Source: Ottelia alismoides (lineage: Eukaryota > Streptophyta > Magnoliopsida > Alismatales > Hydrocharitaceae). From it: a stretch of 64,000 nucleotides of DNA. The translations under genes were made by a program, and so were the position numbers. The notes under the pieces are model-generated. The model was not told the origin of the DNA, made no database searches, and saw only the letters and a program-made list of their open reading frames with translations. Positions within the stretch are counted from its first letter, which is position 1. The number at the start of each line of letters is the position of its first letter. Positions 23,601 to 34,374 of this stretch are shown here, one piece after another. Location: positions 806,001 through 870,000 of the forward strand of contig JAZKJV010001876.1 of NCBI GenBank assembly GCA_037367405.1. The letters are read 5' to 3'.

Positions 23601-23786
23601 ACACTTACCTGGATAAATAAAAAAGTGTCAGGTTTAAAATAGGAGAGAAGCCGATTAATCCAATTCATCTTACTTTCTCTCTCTCCTATTTTAAAACCGA
23701 TTTTTATTTTATAAACTCAGATCTCTTTGTGGTTCTCTACACCGACAACGCGATCACTTCACCACAATCAAATCCGAGCTACATCA
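20696..23786 (+). repeat. R LTR3
   Basis: 3091 bp, TGATGATTTC to GAGCTACATCA, ending at the ATAAG duplication. The G-box palindrome carries a 12-bp duplication (21885-21900). A TATA box is at 22082-22090 and a possible splice donor GT at 22343. A perfect 13-bp hairpin (23026-23038/23055-23067, ATATTGCATTTAG) is intact here; LTR1 has lost one arm and in LTR2 it falls within the 503-bp deletion. Confidence 0.9.
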
Positions 23787-23791
23787 ATAAG
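23787..23791. repeat. Right target-site duplication of R array (ATAAG)
   Basis: Perfect copy of 5902-5906 directly after the LTR3 terminus GAGCTACATCA. The uninterrupted relative at about 60945-60975 (A2 LTR) shows the site without the insertion. Confidence 0.9.
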
Positions 23792-24894
23792 CACCTATCT
23801 ACAACAAGAATATATTGGATATTAGGCTCCTCTCACCAAATATTTATCAACAAGAAATGAGGGAGGAGGATACATATTAGTAGGAAAAATAATAGAATTT
23901 GAATTTCAAAATTTTGAATGGACATAGAGATAAGGAAAATGTGAACTGAGTTAAAGATAAGAAAACAAGTTAGTGGTGGAGTTCATAAATTTATTTACAT
24001 AATTTATTTTTTTATTTTATTTCCATCACTTTATTTACTTAAATAGTAAATTTCAATAATTTATTTTTTTGTAGTGGTTATTTAAGAATATCAACTATAT
24101 ACATATAGTACAATATATACATAGTTAAATAAGGAAGTTAGTTTTTTTATGTTTTAATTTTTTATTTTTATAAAAAATATTTACATTTTTTTACAAATAC
24201 AATATGTTTAAAAAAATATGGATAAGTATATAAAATAAATAAATGGTAAAATTGAGAAAATAACCCCAGAAAATCGACTTTCAAACCGTAACTCCAAAAA
24301 TTATGAAACCCTCACCATTTTAAAGATAATTAAATTTAGAATACAATGTAATTCAATTCGAGTTCTTATGGAGCTGAAATTGGTCTTTCACTTTTGCTTT
24401 ATGTCTTTTTCCATATGTGGTTATTTTTATTATGTACATGATTTTATTTTGCAATTACTTTTATTATTTAGAAATATTTTTATTTACAACTTTTGTTTAG
24501 AAAATACTTTATTTTATTTTAATTAAGATACAAATAAAATAGTGTAAGTTTAATACAAGCATACATAGAATAAATTAAAAAGTATTTTATAAAGTTTTTT
24601 TTGGATTTTCTGATTAAAGACCCTATCTCCCCCTACTTTATTACTGGTCGATCAGGTCAAGTCTTAACCTTTTCTCGAAGCTCGGGTCAGCCTGTATCTA
24701 TTACATATATAGAAATTTTCTTTTTCTGTATTTTCCTTTATTTATTTATTTTACGTTAAAATAATAATATATGTACAATATTTACACATACATATAAATT
24801 AGTTAAAATATGGATTTATCAATATATGCATGTGTCTTATAAGAGGTTTTATGCTAAAATAAATGAATAAAGATAATGAAATGCAGATTCATCA

Positions 24895-27390
24895 GAGATG
24901 GATGTGATCATAAACAATTATATAAACATGACGCTACCATTCCCTAGGAGTGATAAAACATGTATGGATTTCCGTGACTCCTCTCAGTAGAGAGAAGTAA
25001 TATAATCTCGGTCCAAATGTTGGACAGTGATCTGAATGTGATTAAGATACAATGCGAAGATTATATATGTGTCTTTGATTTAATTAAACATCTATGTGAG
25101 GTCCCCGAAATCTGGATTTCGGGATGTGATCTCAATATCCAAGTCACTATCTGTGGAACGTACAATCGATATGTCCTTATCTCCATGTATCCGGGGAGAA
25201 AGCGCATTACTCTTGAAAGAGTTAAAGAATAGTTCCATTATTGATAATGTATCCACGTGTTGATATAATATGGTAATTAAATGTGATTTAATTATCAAAA
25301 ATAATTTGAATATGATTCATATTATTTTGGGCAAATTATTTTGTGATGATAAATGCAATAATAGTTGTTTCATTTTTAATATATATATATATACACCAAG
25401 AAAGGCAACTAACCACCTAAAAAGTGGTTGTCAACCTTGAACCATTCAATGCGGGACAAACACCCTATTTTAGGGATGGTGCTTGCCTCCCTTAATTATC
25501 TACATATTATAATAAATTAAAATGAATTATTTGTTATCTTGACAATGGTATATACTTAATTTATTTTAATTATTTGGTTGTTCCAAATTGGTAGTAACAA
25601 ATCATGTCGATTGATTAATAACTTTTTAATCTAAATTGGTGGATTAAGAGAGAACATGGATTGAGATACATGTGCATCAAACTAGTATGAAAGGAAGGGC
25701 ATCCCTTGCTATTTAGATGATTTGAATTCCAAGAGGAATTAAATTCTCTCCATCTCTCTCTGTATAGATGTCTCCCTTCATTATATCAATATACGGGTCA
25801 TCCACTTATCTTGTGAGATGAGATCAGGAGATTTGACGTTTGGATCATCAACTTGGATTGCAGGGAGCATACGTTTCAATAAAGCGCTCGCAAGTGTCTC
25901 CTCCATTGGATTGGACTTGAGATAGGAGCTCTCTAACTTTAGAGACATAATCGCGACCATGCTTTAAGTGGTAACCCTAATACCCGTTTGTGGTTTAGAT
26001 GAAACATCCGAGAAGTGTTTTGGATAATGTGGTTTCATTATTTTGAAAAAATTTTAAATTTTGCTATCCCGAGCAACTAGTATGACTAGTTTCTCCTCAT
26101 CATATATGATGCAATCTTCACGCTTCTGTGATGCGCTTATGGTTATTTTTCATAAACTTCACCTCCTTCCTTATTACTATCCATTTAATTGATTTATCAT
26201 AATTAAATTTTTTGTATATTTTTCAATTTATTTATTTAAAATTAATTAGTTATTGCTGCAAAATGTTGCAACAAAATCAAGACCATTGGTTTCAATTAGG
26301 AATGCATCATCAAATTGGTGTACGAAAGGTGAGGATGAAGGTTTCATACCAATAGTAGGAAATGAACTCATCACTTTAATGACATCTTTCTCCTTTGTTT
26401 CTTTGATGAGTCATGGGACAAGCTAGCACTCTTAGAACTCTGATACACATAAGATTCTCTCTTTGACCTCGTCTATGCTCCTTGACATGTCCCTTATTAA
26501 TTAGTATCAGGATTACTACCTTTATTCTTGTACCCTCTCATGTGGGGACCTTCCTCCTCTGAATCTATTGCCTCGAATGCGGCAAAGTTTTTCCGTTTAA
26601 AAAGGAAGACCTATCTCATTCTCTTTGAGTGAGCTCATGTGAGCACCCACGGACAAATGAGCATATAGAATAATAAGAGAATATTATAAAATATAGTAGC
26701 TATATTTAAACTAAATAATCTACATTATTATTTTTTTATAAATCAAATCAATCTGAAATTAGTATTGAGAACATATTAATGAAATATGAAATCAACTAAA
26801 AATTAAATAATTGTCAATTAAGAGCCAAATCTAGACTTTTCTACACACAAGTTGAAGCAAAAAAACTCTCTTGCTCTCTCATACTCACCCATATATTCTC
26901 TCCCTCAAACCCAAGTGGTCATCCACTTCAGGGATTTATTGAGAGAACTTTGTCATTGTTGTGCTATCGTTGTGTTATCGGATTGAGTACTCATAGATCT
27001 TCGTCTTCTTCAGTGCCTCGTGCTCATGAGGACGACTATGAATGTCATGATACAAAATCAGGAGGTTCCATGCTTGGAACATCAACTTGGATTGTGGGAA
27101 GCATGTGTCTCATCTAGGCACCCACAAGTATTTGCTTCGTCGGATCGGACTTAAGACGGGAGATCTCTTCATTTAGAGACACAAGGATCACAATCACTCT
27201 ACAAGAGGTAACCCTAATACTTTTTTGTGATCAAGATGAAACGACTTGGAAATGGTTCCCATGTCATGTGTTTTTGTCAAAAAAAATAATTTCCATTTCC
27301 CCTTACGGCTAATGCAACTAGTCGATCTAGATCGCATAAGATGTGATCTCCATGCTTCCGCGATATATGAAGTGAATACTATCACCTTCA
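24895..27390 (+). repeat. Copia E1 5' LTR region with partial tandem duplication
   Basis: The LTR starts near 24899 (TGGATGTGATC; the E2 copy at 56389 has TGATGTGATC) and runs to about 26163. A second copy of the distal half follows (about 26170-27390), ending ACCTTCA before the primer site. Both halves contain the recognisable terminal module (25840-26160 and 27070-27390: ATCAACTTGGATTG, then TTTAGAGACA, then GCAACTAGT). Small frames here are fortuitous. Confidence 0.65.
26296..26826. other. Unidentified block inside duplicated Copia LTR
   Basis: About 530 bp that interrupts alignment of the second LTR half with 57400-57560. I cannot match it elsewhere in the window. A minus-strand frame has some gag-like composition but no diagnostic motif. 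Confidence 0.3.
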
Positions 27391-27392
27391 AG

Positions 27393-27405
27393 TGATATCA
27401 GAGCC
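27393..27405 (+). other. Primer binding site (initiator tRNA-Met), Copia E1
   Basis: TGATATCAGAGCC differs by one base from the usual plant Copia site TGGTATCAGAGC and lies two bases after the LTR end. Confidence 0.85.
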
Positions 27406-29195
27406 TTGATAAATGGTCTTGGATGTGATCCCAACTCACATGAAACAAGATTTTGGATATCGGATGTGTGAGAACTTGTTTTTACGTATAAGCATTTTTT
27501 GTGTAGTTTTTTGCTCATATGAAAAGCTACCATGTGTGCCATGTTTGAATAAATTTTTGATATACTTAAACTTATTTAGAATATCTAAATATGTCCTCAA
27601 AATTTTCCCAATGTTTGTCATCAAACGAGCATTGTTTTAAAAATCAAAAGTTCATGCAATATCATTGTTTTTGCATGTAAGCATTGATATGTAATTATAT
27701 TAATTTTGGTTACAGTTTTCCTAACATGAAACATATTAGAAATACATTAAATAATTTAATAATTAAATCATAAAACCTCTCTAATTTATTTCACATGATT
27801 CTGACTCTGTTTGGCCTAGATATATGATATTTATGGAGACGGGTCGGAAGATGATTGGGTCATCTTGAGAACATTTTTTTAAATGTTTATCACTCAATGT
27901 AAATCAAGAAAAATATGTTTTTCGCAGATTAAATGATGTTTCATATATTTAAATAAATATTTCATACTCATCATCATCCATTGAATGAATGTTTCATGAC
28001 AAATCCCTAGTTCTGACTACAGTAGTTGTATTTCAACTTTTGCATGCAAAACCAAACTTATTTTCCTGATACGACCAAAAAATTTAGGAAATTAAAAATA
28101 TTTTAATATGCCTAAGTTTTTGAGTGATTATTATTGTATCATGTTGGTCATAAAGATTATATGACTAATAAAACCTCTTAGTACAGTTTGTACCATCTAT
28201 TTGGCCTTGAATTGATTCGGTGATGGTGCCTAGGCTGTGGATGTGCTAATGGGTTAACTAGTTAGCACCCTGCACCGCATTTGTAGTGGAAGTGCTCCAT
28301 GTTAGCATTATTTGTCTATCCTATCTTGATCTTTTTCAAAGTATGGGTAGCATGAGAGATCTCTACATACTTTAAATAACTAATTGGAATAATACAATTG
28401 TACAATGTGAGTGTGTATCTTATATAGTAATGTCAAGAAAATTAAATTGTTTATTAGTTTTATTTGGTAAATTAACTTAATATGATTAAATTATTTAATC
28501 AAATTAAAATAAAGATTCTATTATTAATAGAGATGTAATTCTCTTGGAAAAATTAATCATTAGAATTTGATTCAAAATGATTAACTAAAATTTGAACAGG
28601 ATATGGAGGATCATAAGATGACATCCATGATATCCCATCATGGTTAAGGGTTCCATCGCCATGGATTGTACAGCAAAGATACCTATGTGAAGGCATAGCT
28701 TTGACGTACAAGTGCACATGGATCGGGCTCTTTGCTTCTTGAAAGAGACAGTCAGCATGCGTAGTGACTCCAATATTTTTCCTCATATAACTGAGATGGT
28801 ATTGGATTGTGCATAACAAGTACTATTCCTGTTGAGATTTGGTTCAATTAGAAATGAGTCAACATTGCCTTAGGGGTGGTGGGCTTGTTTGTTAAAGACT
28901 GAATTGGGACATGCAAGTTGGAATTTCAAGGCAGAATGAGTTCATGCTTCCTTTCCCTAAGTTATATTTTCTCATATTATTAGGGTGGAATGATGGTAGA
29001 AGGGAGATCCCAGATATGTTTCTAGAGATATAGTAGTAATTTTATCTCTTGCTTTGAAATTTTAATAACAAAATGAACGTTCAAACTATTAAAAAACATG
29101 ACAAGTTTTATTTAAAATTTCTTAATCAAACAATTTATATTGAATATATAAATAGTTATGTGTTCTGATAAGTGTATTTCTTAATCTCAGATATG
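27406..29195 (+). other. Copia E1 leader, non-coding
   Basis: About 1.8 kb between primer site and gag with no convincing ORF. Its distal part (about 28550-29060) aligns with the E2 leader at 51290-51790, so it belongs to the element rather than being an insertion. Confidence 0.55.
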
Positions 29196-29605
29196 GAATT
29201 CATTAACCCTCTCAGCAAGCTTCTGGAGTTCATTCAAATGACCAAACCAAATTATTCAGACTGACTACAAAATATGGAACTTATTCTCTCGGCAGAGTGC
29301 ATCGGCTACATGCTCACCAAGAACAAGCACGTAAATCCTACGTAATTGGAAGAACTAAAATACAATGAAAAATATGATGAATATCAATCATTGCCTTGTA
29401 GTTATATTCTAGGGTTTTTATCCAATGTACTTCATAAGCAACATGTAGACATAGATCTCAGGATATAATGTTCAATCTTAAGGAGATGTTAGGTGATTTG
29501 AACCGCACTTAACGCTACAACATCTTAAAAAAACAAATTCACATCGAGATGCGGAAGGGAAGTTTGAGAACATGTGATTAAATATTTGGTTACCTCTCTT
29601 AACTG
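29196..29605 (+). pseudogene. Copia gag N-terminal half (E1), with stops
   Basis: From the ATG at 29196 the frame opens with NPLSKLLEFIQMTKPNYSD, the familiar start of plant Copia Gag in which a Lys/Thr-Pro-Asn-Tyr segment precedes a conserved Trp. Here that Trp codon is TGA. Further recognisable pieces include a segment resembling the usual leucine-rich TAEGI-YVL region and QSLPCSYILGFLSNVLHKQH. Several in-frame stops at expected Gln or Trp codons show decay by C-to-T changes. The gene is cut at 29606-29610 by the solo LTR and resumes at 32997. Confidence 0.7.
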
Positions 29606-29610
29606 GATAC
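29606..29610. repeat. Target-site duplication of solo LTR (GATAC), left
   Basis: GATAC immediately before the LTR start; identical copy at 32992-32996. Confidence 0.9.
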
Positions 29611-30678
29611 TGATGAATCTACGATTCGTCATCTTTATTCATTTATTTTAGCTTAAAATCCCTTACAAAACACTTGCATATAACACTAACTCCATACTCT
29701 TACTAACTTGCATCGGGGTATAAATATTGTACACTTATTACTAATTTTAACCTAAAATAAATAAAGAAAGAAAGAAAGGAAAAATAAAGAAAAGAAAATA
29801 AAAAGAAGAAGACTGTATACACGCTGACCCGAACCCCGAGAGAAGGTCAAGATTTGACCTGATCGACCAAGAATAAATTAGGGGGAGATAGGGTCCTTAA
29901 GTAGAAAATCCAAAAAAAATTGTGTATGTTGTTGTAAATACTTCTCACTTATTCTGTATAAATCTGTATAAAACTGACACTAATTTATTAGTGCCTTAAT
30001 TGACACCAAATCAAATAACTTTCGAAACAAAAGTTGTAAATAAAAATATGTCCTAATTATTAAAAATGATTGCACAATTAAATCATATACATAATAAAAG
30101 TAGCCACACTTGAAAAAAGCCACTAAGCATTAATTAAAAGATCAATTCTAGCTCCATATGATCTCAAATTGAACCAATATCACTTCCATTGAATTCTAAA
30201 TTAAATTATCTTCAAAATGGTTGTGATTTCATAATTTTTGGAGTTACTGTTGAAAAGTCGATTTTCTGGGGTGGTTTGTGCAATTTTCACATGTATTTTA
30301 TGCATATTATATTTGTATATATTTGTAAATATTTTTACTAATTATTTACAATAAAAAAATATAATAAAATTCTTAAAACAAAAAAGGCTAATTCCTCATT
30401 TACCATTGTATATAATGCCATATATGTATATAGTATATGTATATAGTTGTTATTTTTAACTAACCATCATAAAAAAATAAAAAAATAACATTTTTTAATT
30501 CCAATAAATAAAGTGACGAAAATTCAAAAAAATAGTTAATTTTGTAAATAGTTTTATCTCTCTTACTTTTCTCATGTTATCTCTTCCACCAAAAAATTCA
30601 AAAAAAAATCCATTTCAATTTTCAGCACTCTTATCTTCTTATCCAAAAAATTCAAAAATTCAAATTTCATCTCTTTCC

Positions 30679-30853
30679 TATTTATATGGCTCCTTCTCCC
30701 TCATTCCAACTTGATCAATCTTTGGTGAGAGGAGCCCGATCTCCGAGAGCCTTCTTGTCGAGAAAAGGTGTCTAGCCTCCGAGTCGTCCGGTGATAGCGA
30801 GTCGGCCTTGTCGAGGCGATTACGGTTCATTTTTCACTCCTAAGGTGAGATCC
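30679..30853 (+). promoter_or_regulatory. Solo LTR promoter, leader and splice donor
   Basis: A TATA-like box (30679-30689) is followed by a leader of about 155 nt and a strong 5' splice site AAG/GTGAGAT (GT 30845-30846). A2 keeps both features on the minus strand (donor at 60882-60883). Confidence 0.5.
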
Positions 30854-31379
30854 GCATTTTTCTTCGCATTTTTATCTTAGTTCAATCGTAGTTTTATTTT
30901 TCGTATTTTCATCTCGTTGTCATTCTTTATCTAGATCTTAAAATTCACCACTATTTATTCCGCCACCGACTCGATTTCATCTCATCTTCTCGATCTCTCC
31001 GCCTTCAATTTCTACCTCCCACAATCTATCAACTCCGACCACACACGGTGGTCGGAGAGTCGGATTCGAATCCCTCATCTCTGGCGAATCTCCGTTCATT
31101 TTTCCGATTTGTAAATAAATAAAAAATTTTGTTTCTTTTTGTTCTCTAACGTTTGTTTTCCAGAATCATATAAAATAAAAAAATAAAAAATATTATCCTC
31201 TCTATTTCCTGTTTTTCGGATTTAACAAAAAAAAATATTAAAAGTTTAATTTTATTATTATTGTTTACATTAAATAAAAAATTTAAAAAAACAAATAAAA
31301 AATTACAGCCCCTTCGATTACAGTGTTCATAACAAAATAAAATTACAAAAAAATAAAAAAAAAACAAAAAAATAGCAAC

Positions 31380-31745
31380 AGGCTGCCGGGACATCACCCC
31401 CCGCCGCCCTTCCTCCTCCACCAACGCGGACGCGCCGCGCCATCCTTCACCGCCCAGCCGCTGCCCGCGCCACCCCGGCCCGATCGTCGTGCTCCACCAC
31501 GCCTCCCACGCGTGCGGTGCGGCCCCTGCTCCCTCCTCCTCCCGATCCTCACCACTAGCAGCGCGCCCGCCTGCGCGACCTCGCCTCCGTCGACCACCAG
31601 CCCCCGCGCGAGTGCGTCCACGCACGCGGTCCACCGTCGCGCGGCAGCGCCGCTGAAGTCCGCTCCTGCCCCGCCCGCCGTGTCCGCGCACCTCAAACCA
31701 CCTTGGGTGGCGGCACCCGTCGTGCCCCCCTTGTGGTTTGAAAAC
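31380..31745 (+). other. GC-rich block in solo LTR
   Basis: About 365 bp of very GC-rich sequence within an AT-rich LTR, beginning just after CAACAG (a plausible 3' splice site) and ending before GGAACCTAGGG (31760). Open frames on both strands are probably due to composition. It is at the position of the GC-rich blocks in A1 and A2 but is not clearly alignable with them. Confidence 0.5.
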
Positions 31746-32991
31746 AATTCGAGAAGAGACGGAACCTAGGGCTTCTTTAAAATAAAAAAGTATATTTTGG
31801 AAATATTGCGTGGAGTGCCCCAAATATTTCAGAATTTGCCAAAAGGTCTCTGCCAACTCCTCAAGCAAGCTAATCTTGGGTAAATGGCATATTCCTAATT
31901 CTGTTCATTTTTATTATTTATTAGATGCAAAAACATTGAATCTTTACAAACTAGTCCCTGAATTGAAGAACAATAATTTACTTGTGCTTTTCATTGAAAT
32001 ATATGTTATTTTTATCCAAAAATTTTGCAAAAGTTGTTCTATACTCCTGATGTGATTATCTTCTTAGCATAAAATTTTCATTGAATTTGGTCTTCATTTA
32101 TTATTATTAAAAAATCAAAAACATGTCATTTTTCCTTGTCTGAAACTCAACAATTCATAAAAATTCAAATATTATTCCAAAAATTCCAAAACAATTAGAG
32201 TAGTTGTATTTTGTTGTCTTTTAATTTCTGAACAATTTTCACGAATTGATTATTTATAAAATTCAAAAAAATGAAAAATATCAAAAATTCTTTAAAAATC
32301 ATAAAAATTTCTACAAAAAAACAAAAATTATGATTTTAGTTCCTGTTTGTAGATAATTACTGCTAGTTTGTCCTAAAAATAATTGTCGGGATTTTGGGCA
32401 CTTAAAATATTTTTATGTTGCAAATTACTCCAGGTTGTGCACGTTTTCTTATTTTCTCACTATTTGATTTTTAAAAAATACAAAAAATCCGAAAATTCCA
32501 CAAAAATTCTTAAAAATATTTCGAAACTTTTAAAACCCAAAAATATTTTCTTTGGATTTTTTTGAGTATTCTTGACAAATTGAAAAATTACAAAAAGAGT
32601 TGGTATGCGTATTTTTGACCTTGTTCATATTGTTCGTTATTTTTGAAAATAAAAAAATTTGCAAAATAAAAATCACTAAAAATTTAAAAATCAGAAAAAA
32701 TTCAGAAAATACAAAAAAATAGAAATAAAAAATAAAAAGATAAAAAAATCACAAAAACCAAAGATAGCTGTCCTTTGAGATTCCTGTTTTCTTTTAATTA
32801 GTTTCTGATTAATTGAATAACCCTCGGGAATTGTAGCCTCCCTGAGTTCGACCCTGTCCGCTATATAGGTTAATGAGTAGCAAAAAGAAAAAAAATAATC
32901 TTTTGTTGACGCGGGATTTTGGGGATAAAAGCAACGACCGATCAACTTATTTATCATTAATAATTTCCGTCCTCGAATTTCGCGCTCAACA

Positions 32992-32996
32992 GATAC
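32992..32996. repeat. Target-site duplication of solo LTR (GATAC), right
   Basis: GATAC immediately after the LTR end CGCTCAACA. Confidence 0.9.
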
Positions 32997-33374
32997 CTAC
33001 GAGCATATATGGATGCAAACATGCAGTCTGACTTCATTCTGTCTTTCAACAACTTGGTGGTATCATACCACATGAATAAGTTGATCTTGATGAATGATGA
33101 GCCATTATTTTCATTAAAGTCCACTTAGGAAATCTTGAAGAAATATAATCTCACTAGCGGTGCAATGGTTGCACAGATCAAGGGAAAGCACGGTTGGAAG
33201 CATAAGTCTCGGAAGGGTACGACACATAAGAAGAAGAAGAAGAAGAAGAAGAAGAATAGTCATGTTGTTGGCTCATCCTCTCAAGCTTTGACACGGATAG
33301 CATCGAAGAAATTTAATGTTTGTCATCACTGCAAGAAGTCATGTCATTGGAAGAGGAATTGTCAGATTACTTGA
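32997..33374 (+). pseudogene. Copia gag C-terminal half with zinc knuckle (E1)
   Basis: Gag resumes after the solo LTR. A segment resembling the conserved FNMNKL-type helix near 33070 is followed by a stop. Frame 33135-33374 then contains a lysine-rich stretch encoded by an AAG repeat (33228-33256) and the knuckle CHHCKKSCHWKRNC (CX2CX4HX4C, about 33318-33359). This is the nucleic-acid-binding end of Copia Gag. The lysine run is unusually long and probably reflects microsatellite expansion. Confidence 0.85.
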
Positions 33375-33439
33375 AAAAATAGAAATGGGTAAGGCTTCAA
33401 CATGTATAAAATCTACTTTCTTTATTGAAACCAATTTTC

Positions 33440-34075
33440 TCGTAGGACGATAAGGTAATTGGGCCATTGATTCTAGTGCTTCTATTCATGTAACAATTTG
33501 TTGCATCTATTTCAAGAAACCAAAAATCTTGATGATGGAGAGATAGTCATCTAGAGGGTATGTGATGCAACTATTGTAGCAATCACTATTGGGACTTGTA
33601 GAATATCTTCATCTTGTGGGAGTCTTATTACTTAGAAAGTGTCTTTATGTACCTGAAGTTAGAAGGAACTTGTTATTTGTATCTAAGTTAGTTATAAACA
33701 GGTATGTGTTCCAATTTTACAATAAAGTTATTATAACTCGTTATGGTAAACATATTGTATATGGTTCTCTAGCTTCTGGTGGACTCTTTGAATTATACAT
33801 TAATGAATATGTCATGAATGTTACAACCACTAGTAATAATAATAACAACAAACTCAAGAGATCCAGAAGGACGAAAATAATTTAACCATGATTTGGCATC
33901 AAAGGATTGGCCATTTATCCGTTGATAGGATCAAATATTGGTAAAAGATGGGCCAATAGATTTTCTACAAGTCCAAAGTTAATGTACTTTCCACCATTAC
34001 ATTCGAGGTAAAATGACAAGAGCACCCTTCTGAAATAAGGGTACACGATGCGAAGGTATACTTTACCTAATACAT
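33440..34075 (+). pseudogene. Copia protease and pre-integrase remnant (E1)
   Basis: Translating across several frameshifts gives WAIDSSASIHVT, the Copia protease active-site region (usual form D-S-G-A-S/T-H; here the Gly is Ser). Frame 33589-33885 follows with CLYVPEVRRNLLFVSKL, a hallmark of Copia protease, and a downstream Asn-rich and Lys/Arg-rich linker. Then comes a degraded GAG-pre-integrase segment (TIWHQRIGHLSVDRI-like at 33888-33932), ending in a broken HTD-like motif near 34075. The remainder of pol is absent. Confidence 0.8.
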
Positions 34076-34079
34076 ACTA

Positions 34080-34370
34080 ATTTATGCACGTTGCGTCGTC
34101 GTTATGTTGCCCGATCGTTTGCTCGTGGATCTCCGTCTTCTTCGGTGCGCCTCGCTCGTGAAGAAGACGTCAGATCTCTTGTGCCGAGATCAGGAGATCC
34201 AACGCTTGGATCATCAACATGGATTGCGAGAAGCACGCGATTCACCCCGCGCTCGTAAGCGTCTCCTCCGTCGGATTGGACTTGAGACACGAGGTCTCTT
34301 CGTTTAGAGACACGAGGTCTCTTTGTTTAGAGACTCTATCGCAACCACGCTTCAAGAGGTAATCCTTTTA
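34080..34370 (+). repeat. Copia E1-family LTR fragment (3')
   Basis: Aligns with 57640-57860 and 50190-50330: TGGATCATCAACATGGATTG, then TTTAGAGAC, then CTTCAAGAGGTAA. A unit containing CGAGGTCTCTT-GTTTAGAGACA is duplicated in tandem (about 34290-34330). It directly follows truncated pol, so a deletion joins them. Confidence 0.7.
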
Positions 34371-34374
34371 CTTG

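Larger units (their letters stand above)
5907..23786 (+). mobile_element. R array: tandem LTR-internal-LTR-internal-LTR gypsy-like element
   Basis: Three direct LTR copies (5907-9011, 13577-16126, 20696-23786) enclose two internal regions (9012-13576, 4565 bp; 16127-20695, 4569 bp) in the same orientation. Only the outermost ends carry a target duplication (ATAAG), so the array descends from one insertion. Each internal region starts with a tRNA-Asp-type primer site, has one unrecognised acidic ORF and a hairpin array, and ends in a polypurine tract. No gag, protease, reverse transcriptase or integrase is recognised. The family looks non-autonomous, similar in design to large retrotransposon derivatives, and shares its 3' region with families D, A and C. 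Confidence 0.88.
3221..24894 (-). mobile_element. 5' LTR of gypsy element A1, split by the R array (3221-5906 and 23787-24894)
   Basis: The minus-strand LTR starts at 24894 (TGATGAATC) and ends at about 3221 (TCTTGA in place of TGTTGA). Removing the R array and one copy of its target duplication leaves about 3.8 kb, comparable with the related LTRs at 29611-32991 (3381 bp) and 58447-62066 (3620 bp). The two halves align end to end with A2: 5870-5906 matches 60905-60950 and 23787-23890 continues at 60955-61060. Near 3376 it carries the motif CGAACTCAGGGAGGCT shared by all A-family LTR ends. A moderately GC-rich block lies at about 4430-4750. The right end abuts Copia LTR E1. Confidence 0.8.
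29611..32991 (+). mobile_element. Solo LTR of gypsy family A
   Basis: 3381 bp from TGATGAATCT to CGCTCAACA with a perfect 5-bp duplication and neither primer site nor polypurine tract at its edges: a solo LTR left by recombination between the two LTRs of a full element. It is the reverse-orientation relative of the LTRs of A1 and A2. It holds the shared block at 29824-29893, a TATA-like TATTTATATGG at 30679-30689, a 5' splice site AAG/GTGAGAT (GT at 30845), and a GC-rich block at 31380-31745. The long minus frame 31146-31868 runs through that block and looks compositional. Confidence 0.88.
24895..34370 (+). mobile_element. Copia element E1, rearranged and interrupted
   Basis: A Ty1/Copia element in plus orientation: LTR material 24895-27390, initiator-Met primer site 27393-27405, leader, gag (29196-29605 and 32997-33374), protease and pre-integrase (33440-34075), then a 3' LTR fragment (about 34080-34370). 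The A-family solo LTR at 29611-32991 interrupts gag. Pol is cut short: integrase, reverse transcriptase and RNase H are missing. E2 (50184 onward) is a second copy of the same family, as leaders and LTRs align. Confidence 0.8.

Noticed and set aside
31146..31868. Longest open frame in the window (240 codons, minus strand)
   Set aside because: It spans the GC-rich block of the solo LTR and AT-rich flank. The translation is low complexity (Gly/Arg-rich, then Phe/Ile-rich) and other strands of the block are equally open, so it is compositional.
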